The notes beneath the pieces were generated by a model, which ran no database searches, was not told the DNA's origin, and saw only the letters and a program-made list of their open reading frames with translations. This document shows positions 26,566 to 34,500 of a stretch of 64,000 nt of DNA, piece by piece (within the stretch, counting starts at the first letter, position 1; the number at the start of each line of letters is the position of its first letter). Location: positions 1 through 64,000 of the forward strand of contig NZ_JH379436.1 in assembly GCF_000235885.1 (NCBI RefSeq), in the 5' to 3' direction. The position numbers were made by a program, and so were the translations under genes. This DNA is from Leyella stercorea DSM 18206. GTDB lineage: Bacteria; Bacteroidota; Bacteroidia; Bacteroidales; Bacteroidaceae.

Positions 26566-27081
26566 CTATGGTGTTTCCTGCAATTCACGAATAGCATTTG
26601 GATTTTCTTTTTCTTTATTATATAATTCACGAGAAACTTTCTCGTACTTAGTTTCAACTGCAAGAAAATCGTCAATATCTTCTTCCAGAAGTTGGTCTAA
26701 TATCAATTGGGTGCGTTCTATATAGTCTTGAAAGCATAACAGCATAAATCCTGGAAGTCTTTTATGTTTATTATGTCCATGAAATTGATATATTGCATCT
26801 TTAATACTATTAGAATCATACATGAACATATCGAATCCTTGAAGCTTTCTTTTAGTATCCGTGTGATAGAAATTATATACAAGAAGACCAATAGTAGGTT
26901 TAAGTTGTAGATAAAGAAAACGGAGTTTTTCAAGCTTATTATTTCTTACGACAGTTTCATATTCTTCCACAAATCCGTATTGTGAAAGTAATAAGTTCGT
27001 TTCAAAACAGTCTTTATTATGTTTGTTAGTAACATCTTTCATGTTTTTTCTGTGTTTATATGATTTTAGGGCTTGAAACAT
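26566..27081 (-). CDS. hypothetical protein
   Basis: I do not recognise this 171-residue protein. It has no signal peptide or membrane helix, and is rich in Lys, Glu, Tyr and Phe. A predicted helical centre (KLEKLRFLYLQLKPTIGLLVYNFYH) is followed by a highly charged helical C-terminus (LLEEDIDDFLAVETKYEKVSRELYNKEKE). A minus-strand -7 box (CAAAGTTA on the plus strand, 27099-27106) precedes it. The start could be 27081 or an internal Met at 27042. Codon use is AT-rich compared with flanking addB, in line with acquired DNA. Confidence 0.65.
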   Translation of the reverse strand: MFQALKSYKHRKNMKDVTNKHNKDCFETNLLLSQYGFVEEYETVVRNNKLEKLRFLYLQLKPTIGLLVYNFYHTDTKRKLQGFDMFMYDSNSIKDAIYQFHGHNKHKRLPGFMLLCFQDYIERTQLILDQLLEEDIDDFLAVETKYEKVSRELYNKEKENPNAIRELQETP

Positions 27082-27299
27082 AGTTCTTCAAACCTATGCA
27101 AAGTTACAAAAAAACTTTAGATAAGCACTAAGATATAAGGCAATAATAATTAAGAATAGCATGAGTATAGTCAACCATCTTGTTCTCGCAATCTTAATCT
27201 CCGCTGTAGAAATAATATATTTAGGATCAAATGCCTTATCATTCAATTCCAAATCGCACAGATTAAGTATTATTATTTCCGTCGAAACGTCACCGTTCG

Positions 27300-27371
27300 C
27301 GTCCGCCGTCCGATCAGATTGCGTTCGCCGTCCAATCGGGTTGCGTTCGGGGTCTGATCGGACGGCGTACG
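27300..27371. repeat. GC-rich 22-bp tandem repeats bounded by a 15-bp inverted repeat
   Basis: Three adjacent degenerate 22-bp units built on CGTTCGCCGTCC start near 27300, 27322 and 27344. The outer parts form an exact inverted repeat, CGCCGTCCGATCAGA at 27304-27318 and its complement at 27353-27367. It stands out from the AT-rich surroundings and sits between addB and the accessory island. Confidence 0.75.
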
Positions 27372-27398
27372 GGTGCCGATGACTTTTGCAAAGAGTTG

Positions 27399-30341
27399 CT
27401 ATAGTCCGCAGAGCATTCGGTAGGGGCAAAGCTCGCACTTCTTTCTGTCGTCAGTAGGTGTGAAGGGGACGTTGGGGGAATACATGTCGGCTACGGTCTC
27501 CTTGAGTTTTGTGAGGAACTCCTCCTCGTAGACCGTCACGTCGCTTATCGGGTGTTTGTCGATGCAGAGCGTCGGGTCGTAGTGGTTGGCGGGGGCTTGC
27601 TTTATGAAGAGCAGGGCTGGGCTGACGGGGTGGTCAGCGGGGTTCCAACGCTTGGAACGGCTGACGATGAGGGAGTAGAGTATCGCCTGGAGGTAGTAGT
27701 TGGAGTGTTTGGTGCGGATGTTGTTGGGGTCGAAGATTTCGTCGATGCTCTTTATTGGGCTGGAGGGTTGGTTGCCGGTCTTGTAGTCGACGACGCGTAT
27801 GCGTGGCTTGCCGGTCTGCTTGTCGGTGAGGATGTCGAGGCGGTCGATGATGCCGCCGATGGTGAGGTGGTGGTGAGATGGTGAGGTGGTGAGGTGGTGA
27901 GATGGTGTGGTGGTGAAGGACAGCTGCGTGTACACCTTCGCTTCTTCCTCCATAGCCAGGATGCTGAACGGGCAGAGCTGCTGGTCGATCTTGAGGAGCT
28001 TGGTGATGTACTGGATTATCACCTCGCGGTTGATAATCTGCAGTCCGTTGTTGGTCTTGCATTCCTCCTCCTCGAAGGCGCGGTCGACGACGTTTGCCAG
28101 GAGGGTGCGGTTGCTGAGGTAGGCCTGTATGTGAGCCTTCTCGATAACCGGACTATGGTCGCTGATGTCCTTATATATAAGGTATGCCGCGCGGTGGAAT
28201 ATGTTGCCGAACATGCGGTTGTCGATAGTCTCGGGGTCGCTGTCAGGTTCCTTTATGTGTGCTATGTACTGGTAGTAGAACGCCAGTTTGCAGCGTATGT
28301 ACGTGTTGATAGCCGAGGGCGAGAGGCGGCTCATCTCCTCGAGCTTGCTGAGGGCAGTCTCGTCTTTCTCTATGGGTTTCGGCATCAGAGGCGTCGGCTG
28401 GTTCTTCGCCGTCAGACTGTAGTAGTCTATCTTCTGTCCGCTCTCCACGAGCAGCTGCAGCATGAAGCGGCTCATCTCGCCGGTGTGTCCGTTGTCGGTG
28501 GAGTTGTTGTAGGCGATGGTGATGTCGCGGGCGCGCTGCAACAGGCGGTGGAAGTAGTAGGAGTAGAGGGCTACCTTGTTGTCGATGGTGGTGAGTCCGT
28601 GCGCCTTGCGTATGGAGTAGGGTATGAACGACGAGTCGTTGATGCCCTTGGGCATGTTGCCTTCGTTGCAGGAGAGGAGGAGGAGGTGGTCGAAGTCGAT
28701 GTTGCGCGTCTCGAGCACGCCCATTATCTGTACGCCCACAACGGGCTCGCCGTGGAAGGGTATGGACGAGGAGCTGACGAGCTGGGAGACGAGTCGGCGC
28801 AGCGTGGTGTTGTCGACGAGGAGGTCGCCGCTGTCGGCTAATGTGGCGAGGCGGTTGAGTATGGTGTACATGCGGAAGACTGACTCCTGCGTGAGTGGGT
28901 CGCCCTCGGGCTTTGTGGCTATGCCCACCTGCTTTATGAGGGTGGCGATGTGGTGAAGGATGGGTGAGGTGGTGAGGTGGTGAGATGGTGAATTTGGTTG
29001 GTGCACTTGAGACAAGTGCACCCCCTGAATGTGGTGTGCGTAGGGGTGCGCCATGAGCTTCTTAAGGTAGTGGGGGTTGAGGGCGGTGCCCTTCTTGCGC
29101 AAGCCGAGCGTGTAGAGGTCGAAGAGCAGCATCACGAGCGAGGCTACGGGCGTCATGGCGAGGGGGAAACCGCTTGTGATGTTGACCTTGTCGGCTTCGG
29201 GCGGCAGGCTGTGCATGATGGGCAGCAGTATGCTCTCGTCGCACATCACTATGGCTGTCTTGCGGCCGGCACGGTAGCGGTGGTTCTCGAGGAGCCAGTT
29301 GCTCGCGAAGCGCGCCTGCGCGTTCTCCGTGGGCGAGGAGATGAAGCGTATGCGTTTGGGTCGGCGCATGTTGGCGTAGATGTCGGGGTCGGTGTTGTCG
29401 AGCTCGTTGGGGAAGTCGGAGATGTTGAGGTGTTGAGATGGTGAGGTGGTGAGATTGGTTGGTGCACTTGAGACAAGTGCACCCCCTGAGAGGTGGTGAG
29501 ATGGTGAGGTGGTGAGGTGGTGAGATGGTGAGGTGTTGAGGTGGTGAGATGGTGAGGTGTTGAGGTGTTGAGATGGTGAGGTGTTGAGGTGGTGAGATGG
29601 TGAGGGCATGTAGTATTCGTCGAAGTCCCAGTAGAACTTCGCCTTGCCCTCCTTCATCAGTCGGCTGAACAGCACGCGCTCCACCTTCTGCAGGAGGTTG
29701 AAGCCTACGAACAGATACTTGTCGTACTTCATCTGCAGCGTCTCCTCGCTCACCACCTTTCTATATATGGCGCCCTCGTAGCCTATGCCCTGCTCGGTGA
29801 GGCGGCGGTTGTAGTCGTGGTAGATGTCGCCGAAGTGAGACCACAGACTGAGGAAACGCTTCTTCAGTTCGGAGTCGATGTCGTCGCTGAAGTTGGCGAA
29901 GAAGCGCGCAAGCATCTCCTTCTGCTCGTTGTCGAGATAAGATATGTCGTCGAGCTCGTGAATGTCCTTAAGGTTGCAGAATATGCTGTCGGCGTCAGCC
30001 ATGTTCTTGTCGATGTCGTCGAAGTCGGCAAGCAGCAGCTGTCCCCAGCCGTAGAAGTGGTCGAGTGTCTCGTCGATGCCCGTACACTTCGTGAACGACT
30101 TGTGTATGTCGCATATCAGCTTTATAGGGTCGGCGGTCTTGAGGTCGGTATGCTGGCGGAAGAGGTCGCTGATGGTGATGTACGCAGGGCTCCATATGGG
30201 CTGACCAGCAATGCGCGCAAGATGCTCGTTGAGGAACAGAGCGGCACGCTTGTTGGGGAACACGACGGCGATGCGCGAGAGGTCGGTGCCGTACTTGCCG
30301 ATTATATCTTCTGCGACATATTCTAAGAATGTCTTGTTCAT
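27399..30341 (-). CDS. addB: AddB-like helicase-nuclease subunit with repeat insertions
   Basis: A 980-residue PD-(D/E)XK nuclease family protein, partner of the AddA helicase in recombinational end processing. The N-terminal inactivated helicase domain starts with IAVVFPNKRAALFLNEHL. The nuclease is C-terminal: GGIIDRLDILTD near 828, VVDYKTGN near 850, and iron-sulfur cysteines at about 687 (CKLAFYYQYI) and 969/972/978 (CELCPYRMLC). It carries in-frame low-complexity inserts made of SPSHHLTT-type octapeptides at about 246-284, 296-307, 447-462 and 809-826, plus two copies of a 35-bp palindromic repeat. The last insert abuts the first nuclease motif. Catalytic motifs are intact, so it is probably functional. 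Confidence 0.88.
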   Translation of the reverse strand: MNKTFLEYVAEDIIGKYGTDLSRIAVVFPNKRAALFLNEHLARIAGQPIWSPAYITISDLFRQHTDLKTADPIKLICDIHKSFTKCTGIDETLDHFYGWGQLLLADFDDIDKNMADADSIFCNLKDIHELDDISYLDNEQKEMLARFFANFSDDIDSELKKRFLSLWSHFGDIYHDYNRRLTEQGIGYEGAIYRKVVSEETLQMKYDKYLFVGFNLLQKVERVLFSRLMKEGKAKFYWDFDEYYMPSPSHHLNTSPSQHLNTSPSHHLNTSPSHHLTTSPSHHLSGGALVSSAPTNLTTSPSQHLNISDFPNELDNTDPDIYANMRRPKRIRFISSPTENAQARFASNWLLENHRYRAGRKTAIVMCDESILLPIMHSLPPEADKVNITSGFPLAMTPVASLVMLLFDLYTLGLRKKGTALNPHYLKKLMAHPYAHHIQGVHLSQVHQPNSPSHHLTTSPILHHIATLIKQVGIATKPEGDPLTQESVFRMYTILNRLATLADSGDLLVDNTTLRRLVSQLVSSSSIPFHGEPVVGVQIMGVLETRNIDFDHLLLLSCNEGNMPKGINDSSFIPYSIRKAHGLTTIDNKVALYSYYFHRLLQRARDITIAYNNSTDNGHTGEMSRFMLQLLVESGQKIDYYSLTAKNQPTPLMPKPIEKDETALSKLEEMSRLSPSAINTYIRCKLAFYYQYIAHIKEPDSDPETIDNRMFGNIFHRAAYLIYKDISDHSPVIEKAHIQAYLSNRTLLANVVDRAFEEEECKTNNGLQIINREVIIQYITKLLKIDQQLCPFSILAMEEEAKVYTQLSFTTTPSHHLTTSPSHHHLTIGGIIDRLDILTDKQTGKPRIRVVDYKTGNQPSSPIKSIDEIFDPNNIRTKHSNYYLQAILYSLIVSRSKRWNPADHPVSPALLFIKQAPANHYDPTLCIDKHPISDVTVYEEEFLTKLKETVADMYSPNVPFTPTDDRKKCELCPYRMLCGL
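27857..27915. repeat. GGTGAGATGGTGAG-type repeats in addB, nuclease insert
   Basis: A low-complexity tract of GGTGAGGT / GGTGAGAT octamers. On the minus strand it encodes TTTPSHHLTTSPSHHHLT just before the GGIIDRLD nuclease motif. Confidence 0.85.
28950..28990. repeat. GGTGAGATGGTGAG-type repeats in addB, second cluster
   Basis: Two to three copies of the octamer repeat. They encode SPSHHLTTSP on the minus strand directly beside the 35-bp palindromic element at 28994. Confidence 0.8.
28994..29028. repeat. 35-bp palindromic repeat, copy 1
   Basis: Identical to 29455-29489. The core GTGCACTTG-AGA-CAAGTGCAC is a perfect 9-bp hairpin. It is read on the minus strand as GVHLSQVHQPN. Confidence 0.9.
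29421..29607. repeat. largest repeat block in addB
   Basis: About 19 GGTGAG(A/G)T or GGTGTTGAG octamers in two runs (29421-29454 and 29490-29607), interrupted by the 35-bp palindrome copy at 29455-29489. The longer run encodes five consecutive octapeptides of SPSHHLNT type. Confidence 0.9.
29455..29489. repeat. 35-bp palindromic repeat, copy 2
   Basis: Exact copy of 28994-29028, but in a different reading frame of the same gene. Here it encodes SGGALVSSAPTN. Frame offset relative to codon 1 differs (0 here, 2 in copy 1). Confidence 0.9.
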
Positions 30342-30358
30342 GTTGTTTTCCTTTTTTG

Positions 30359-33300
30359 TTAAACTTCAACGATGTTGTCCGAATAGACGTACCAGAGGTA
30401 GCCCTTCACGTCGGTGTAGCCCATGTTGTGCGTGAGCGATATGTAGCGCTGCACCTGGTCGGTGTGCTCGGGCTGCGGCTTGCCGAACTTGAAGTCGACA
30501 ATCTGCACCTCGTCGCCGCGTTTCATCACGCGGTCGGGGCGGTGCTCCGTCAGCTTGTCGGTGTGTGGGTCGTAGCTGAGGATGGAACACTCGTTGAAGA
30601 GCGTCCAGCCGCTACCGAACCACTCCTTCACCTTTGGGTTAGAGAAGCGCTTGTGGAGCATGTTCTTCAGTTTGTTAGGCGTGATGACGCTTTCGTCGAA
30701 CAGACCTTCCATCTCCATGTCGTGCAGACAGCGGTCTACGTCGGCGGCGGTCTCGATGTTAGAGAACAGATAGTGGAGTAGCAGACCCGTCTTGATGTAC
30801 GACTGCTGCTCTGCCTGCTCGTCGTCAGCTTCGTCGTTGATGAAGTCGCGACTCTTGTTGCTCTGCTTGAACTCTACGTTCGAGGCGTAGGTCTTCATCG
30901 GCAGCAGGAGGTTCTCTACGTGCGGCGTGAAGATGTTCGGCTCCTCAGCCTTTTTCTTCTCCTTGGTGGTGTCTATCTCGCCGTAAGTGAGGGTGAGGTG
31001 GTGAGATGGTGAGGTGGTGAGGTCGCCTTCGAGCGAGCAGTCGGGCAGCTGCATGTCGCTTATCGCTTGCTCTATCACGTACGAACGCAGCGACGCGTTG
31101 CCGCGGCGTGCGAATACGATTAGGCTGCGCTCGGCGCGCGTGAACGCCACGTAGAGCAGGTTGAGGTTGTCTACGCAGTTCTGCAGATGCTCCACGATGT
31201 AGTCGCGCTCGTATATTGTGCCCATCATCTGTTTTGCGCTGAAGTCTACCGGCACAAGCGGCAGCTCGTTGAACGGAGCCTCCGTAGGCTCGCACCATAT
31301 AGTGTTGGTCTTCTCCATGCGCCAGTCGCAGAACGGAATGATGACGTGCTTGAACTCCAGACCCTTACTCTTGTGTATGGTGATAAGGCGTATGCCGTCG
31401 ATGGAGCGTGCCTGGATGGTGTTCGACGCGAAGTTCTCGTTCCACTCCTCAACGAAGTCGTCGAGTGTGGCCGTGTTTGAGGTGAGGAAACTGGTGAGGC
31501 AGTCGAAGAAAGCGTATACGTAGGCGTCCTCGCCCACGATGCGCTCAAGACTGAATATCTTGTAAAGACGTTCGGCAAGTTCGTAGATAGGCATCTGGAG
31601 CAGTTCGTCGTTGTGGTCGCGGTAGTTGGCAGGCAACGCTTCCTCTACGCCCTCCTCGGTAGAAACCATGCGGTTGGCAGCTTCGAGGTCTACGCCCTTC
31701 ACCTTCGTGAGGTAAGCCTTTGCGATGTACGCCCGTGTCAGTTTGTCGTCCTGGTGCGTCAGCGAGTGCATCGCCGCTACGAGGATGTTCAGCGCCGTAG
31801 AGTTGTCGAGACGGAAAGCCTCGTCAGACACAATCTTCAGTTCGGGACGCATACAGGCGAAGTGCTCCGCAATCTGCTGTATGGTGTTGTTGGAGCGCAC
31901 GATGATGGCTATGTCCGAAGGGTCGGCTCCGCATTCTATCAGATGGTCTACTGTCTCGACCGTCTTGTTGAGTGTGATGTCGGTGTAGTCGTCCTGCGGA
32001 AGCAGCTCGATATGTACGTATCCGGTGTCCTCGCGCTTGTCGGGCACCTGCTGGCACACGTCGGCATACGCACTCTTCAGCTGTTCGGCAAGCTGCATGT
32101 CGTCCTCGCCGCAGCACTCCTTAAGGTCGTTGAACTCTATCTCGGCGGCACGCTCGAAGAAAGCGTTGTTGAAGTTGATGACACGGCGCGACGAACGGTA
32201 GTTGTGCGTCAGCGTGCGTATGTCGAGCATGTCGCTCACCTGCGGAAACTCGCCCTTGATGTTGTTCAGCATACGCCAGTCGCCCGAACGCCAGCGATAG
32301 ATGCTCTGCTTCACGTCGCCCACAATCAGGTTGCCGTGCTCTTCGCTGTGGCTCATGCACTCCTCGAGCAGCACCTTGAAGTTCTGCCATTGCACGGTGC
32401 TCGTGTCCTGGAACTCGTCGATCATCACGTTCTCCAGATGCGAGCCTATCTTCTCGAAGATGAACGGTGAGTCGGTGTCCTTGATGAGCGAATGGAGTAG
32501 GGTGTGGGTGTCGCTGAGCAGGAAGCGGTTTGCCTCGACGTTCATCTCGCGCACCTTCCGCTCAATGCTGTTGAGCAGGCGCAGCTGGTTGAGATGCTTC
32601 AGTGTGAGTACCGCCGATGCGTACATCTTCCAGTTGCTCCGGCGTGTTGCTTCCGCCTTTTCGAGAAGCGGCACGATGGTCTCCTCGGCGAAGTGACGCA
32701 GCGATGGCGGTGCACTCTTCTTCGTCCAGCAGTCGGCAGAGCCTTCGTCGAGCGCCTTCTGCACTCTGCTGGTGATGATGCTCTCGTCGTATTGTCCGTT
32801 CTGCAGTTTGATGAAGTAGCCGGCAGGTCCCGACTTGCCGTAGCTAAGGTCGGCGATGTCAACACCTTCCGTTTCGAGAGCCTCGAAGAACTCCGCCGCA
32901 ACACTTTTCAGTTCCGCTTCGGCTTCGTCGCGTATGGTTCTGATGCGCTTAGTGTACTGCTCGAAGAAGCCCTTTTCGTGCAGCAATGTGTTAAGCTCCT
33001 TGCTCTTTGTCTTGTAGAACTCGCGGAAGATGTTCTCGCCGAACGACTTTATGTAGCCTATGACGTTCCAGTTCTTGTCGTCGTCGATGTTCTCCTTTAT
33101 ATAACCGAGAATCCACTTCAGCAGTTCGTCCTTTTCGCCCAGTTCGTCGATCATCTCGTCGACGGCGATGCTCTCAATCTGTCGGTCGTTAAGCTCGATG
33201 CGCAGGTTGGCCGTGAGGTCGAGCTCGCGTGCAAGATTGCGCAGCACACTCTGGAAGAACGAGTCGATGGTCTCGATGCGGAAGTAGCTGTAGCTGTGTA

Positions 33301-33607
33301 CAATATTAAAAAGAGCGATCTTGGCGCGATCGGACATAAACTGTTCGGTCACACCAAGTTCGCTCTTTATCTTTTCTATATAATCCTTCGACTTCGGGAG
33401 CTGCTTCCATATACCATAAAGCTGACTGAGGATACGTGTCTTCATCTCCTCAGTGGCTTTGTTCGTAAACGTAACAGCGAGTGTCGAACGGAAACTCATC
33501 GGGTTCTTGATGAGCAACTTTATGTATTCTACGGATAGCGTGAACGTCTTTCCGCTACCCGCACTTGCTTTGTATACGGTAAGTGCTTTCTCTTCTGTCG
33601 GTGTCAT
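30359..33607 (-). CDS. addA: AddA-like UvrD/REP helicase-nuclease
   Basis: A 1082-residue superfamily 1A helicase with Walker A ASAGSGKT at 14-21, AVTFTNKATEEM near 45, VMIDEFQDTSTVQW near 392, GDVKQSIYRWRSGDW near 435, and TIHKSKGLEFKHVI near 745. The C-terminal RecB-type nuclease region has DRVMKRGDEVQIVDFKFGK near 1030-1045. With AddB (17 bp downstream) it would resect double-strand ends and degrade foreign DNA. A short in-frame repeat insert (LTTSPSHHLTL, about residues 862-873) lies between helicase and nuclease regions. It is 9 bp downstream of the cyclophilin gene, so the three form an operon. Confidence 0.9.
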   Translation of the reverse strand: MTPTEEKALTVYKASAGSGKTFTLSVEYIKLLIKNPMSFRSTLAVTFTNKATEEMKTRILSQLYGIWKQLPKSKDYIEKIKSELGVTEQFMSDRAKIALFNIVHSYSYFRIETIDSFFQSVLRNLARELDLTANLRIELNDRQIESIAVDEMIDELGEKDELLKWILGYIKENIDDDKNWNVIGYIKSFGENIFREFYKTKSKELNTLLHEKGFFEQYTKRIRTIRDEAEAELKSVAAEFFEALETEGVDIADLSYGKSGPAGYFIKLQNGQYDESIITSRVQKALDEGSADCWTKKSAPPSLRHFAEETIVPLLEKAEATRRSNWKMYASAVLTLKHLNQLRLLNSIERKVREMNVEANRFLLSDTHTLLHSLIKDTDSPFIFEKIGSHLENVMIDEFQDTSTVQWQNFKVLLEECMSHSEEHGNLIVGDVKQSIYRWRSGDWRMLNNIKGEFPQVSDMLDIRTLTHNYRSSRRVINFNNAFFERAAEIEFNDLKECCGEDDMQLAEQLKSAYADVCQQVPDKREDTGYVHIELLPQDDYTDITLNKTVETVDHLIECGADPSDIAIIVRSNNTIQQIAEHFACMRPELKIVSDEAFRLDNSTALNILVAAMHSLTHQDDKLTRAYIAKAYLTKVKGVDLEAANRMVSTEEGVEEALPANYRDHNDELLQMPIYELAERLYKIFSLERIVGEDAYVYAFFDCLTSFLTSNTATLDDFVEEWNENFASNTIQARSIDGIRLITIHKSKGLEFKHVIIPFCDWRMEKTNTIWCEPTEAPFNELPLVPVDFSAKQMMGTIYERDYIVEHLQNCVDNLNLLYVAFTRAERSLIVFARRGNASLRSYVIEQAISDMQLPDCSLEGDLTTSPSHHLTLTYGEIDTTKEKKKAEEPNIFTPHVENLLLPMKTYASNVEFKQSNKSRDFINDEADDEQAEQQSYIKTGLLLHYLFSNIETAADVDRCLHDMEMEGLFDESVITPNKLKNMLHKRFSNPKVKEWFGSGWTLFNECSILSYDPHTDKLTEHRPDRVMKRGDEVQIVDFKFGKPQPEHTDQVQRYISLTHNMGYTDVKGYLWYVYSDNIVEV
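30988..31022. repeat. GGTGAGATGGTGAG-type repeat in addA
   Basis: The same octamer family as in addB (GGTGAGGTGGTGAGATGGTG). It encodes LTTSPSHHLT on the minus strand in the same frame as the addB copies. Confidence 0.85.
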
Positions 33608-33616
33608 AATGGATTG

Positions 33617-34354
33617 TTAGTCAATACGTGTGATAGTCATGGCGATGTCCTCAGTAGGACGGTCGGCACGGTCGGTGTCGGCGTTCTGTATAGCGTCTAC
33701 AACGTCCAGTCCTTCCTCTACCTCTCCGAACACGGTGTACTCGCCATCGAGGAACGGAGTGCCGCCAATGGTTGTGTAAGCCTCCATCTGCTCAGCACTG
33801 AAGCCCACGGGATTCTGCTTGCATATCTCCTTCGCCTCTTTCATAAGGCGCTCCTGCATTTCCTGCAGTCCGGCACGGTCGCGGTTCTTGCGCATCTCCA
33901 TAATCTCCTTCTTGTAGTAGGTCACAAGGTCGTTGAAGGTGATGGTCTCCTGGTTCTGCTTCATCTGCTTCTCCATCTGCTTGAGCTGTCCCTGGTTGTA
34001 CTTCTCGCCGAGCACGATGTAGAACTGGCTGCCGCTCGACTCCTTGTTGGGGTTCACCTCGTCGCCTAAGCGTGCTGCAGCAAGAGCGCCGCGCTTGTGG
34101 AAGTGTGTAGGTGTGAACTCAGCCTCAATAGTGTAATCGGGGCCGCCTGCACCAAGCTGCTTTCCCTTCGGCGCATTCTTGCTGTCGGGGTCGCCGCCCT
34201 GCACCATGAAGTCCTTGATGACGCGATGGAACAGCGTTCCGTTGTAGAAACCCTCTTCAACGAGCTTCAGCATATTGTCACGATGTTTCGGGGTGTCGTC
34301 GTAGAGGCGCACGATGATGTCGCCCTTCGGTGTCTCGATCTTTATCTTTGCCAT
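33617..34354 (-). CDS. cyclophilin-type peptidyl-prolyl isomerase with helical insert
   Basis: The 245-residue protein has the cyclophilin fold interrupted by an insert. Conserved parts are NMLKLVEEGFYNGTLFHRVIKDFMVQGGDP at about 27-57, GSQFYIVLG near 108, and the final TPFLDGEYTVFGEVEEGLDVVDAI near 200. Residues about 118-185 are a charged, Gln/Lys/Glu-rich helical insert (QLKQMEKQMKQNQ...). It has no signal peptide, so it is probably cytoplasmic. It is first in an operon with addA and addB. The link is probably transcriptional convenience, since no functional connection is known to me. Confidence 0.92.
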   Translation of the reverse strand: MAKIKIETPKGDIIVRLYDDTPKHRDNMLKLVEEGFYNGTLFHRVIKDFMVQGGDPDSKNAPKGKQLGAGGPDYTIEAEFTPTHFHKRGALAAARLGDEVNPNKESSGSQFYIVLGEKYNQGQLKQMEKQMKQNQETITFNDLVTYYKKEIMEMRKNRDRAGLQEMQERLMKEAKEICKQNPVGFSAEQMEAYTTIGGTPFLDGEYTVFGEVEEGLDVVDAIQNADTDRADRPTEDIAMTITRID

Positions 34355-34437
34355 TGTTATTATATATGAGATTAGTATTTATATGCAAAATTAATTATAA
34401 ATTCTGTGAATGACGAATAAACAATTGTGTAAAGCTA

Positions 34438-34466
34438 TTGTTTGTCAGATTTTATTTTTACCTTTG
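34438..34466 (+). promoter_or_regulatory. promoter of the relA-type gene
   Basis: TTG at 34438-34440, 18 bp, and TACCTTTG at 34459-34466. The ATG at 34501 is 35 bp downstream. This excludes the longer reading frame that begins inside the promoter. Confidence 0.65.
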
Positions 34467-34500
34467 TCTTCATATTAAATGTTTTTACAACATAGTAATT

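Noticed and set aside
27094-27438. 114-codon minus-strand ORF with a hydrophobic C-terminus
   Set aside because: Its first third is translated GC-rich repeat, it overlaps the end of addB, and its 3' end covers the -7 box of the next gene. A remnant of a small membrane protein cannot be fully excluded.
29421-29607. Possible CRISPR array from regularly spaced GGTGAGATGGTG units
   Set aside because: No unique spacers; contiguous octamer repeats translated in frame within addB; no cas genes.
32504-33538. 344-codon plus-strand ORF opposite addA, and similar ones at 27894-28841 and 31613-32470
   Set aside because: Val/Leu/Arg-rich antisense frames over well-conserved helicase and nuclease motifs; no start signals or family matches.
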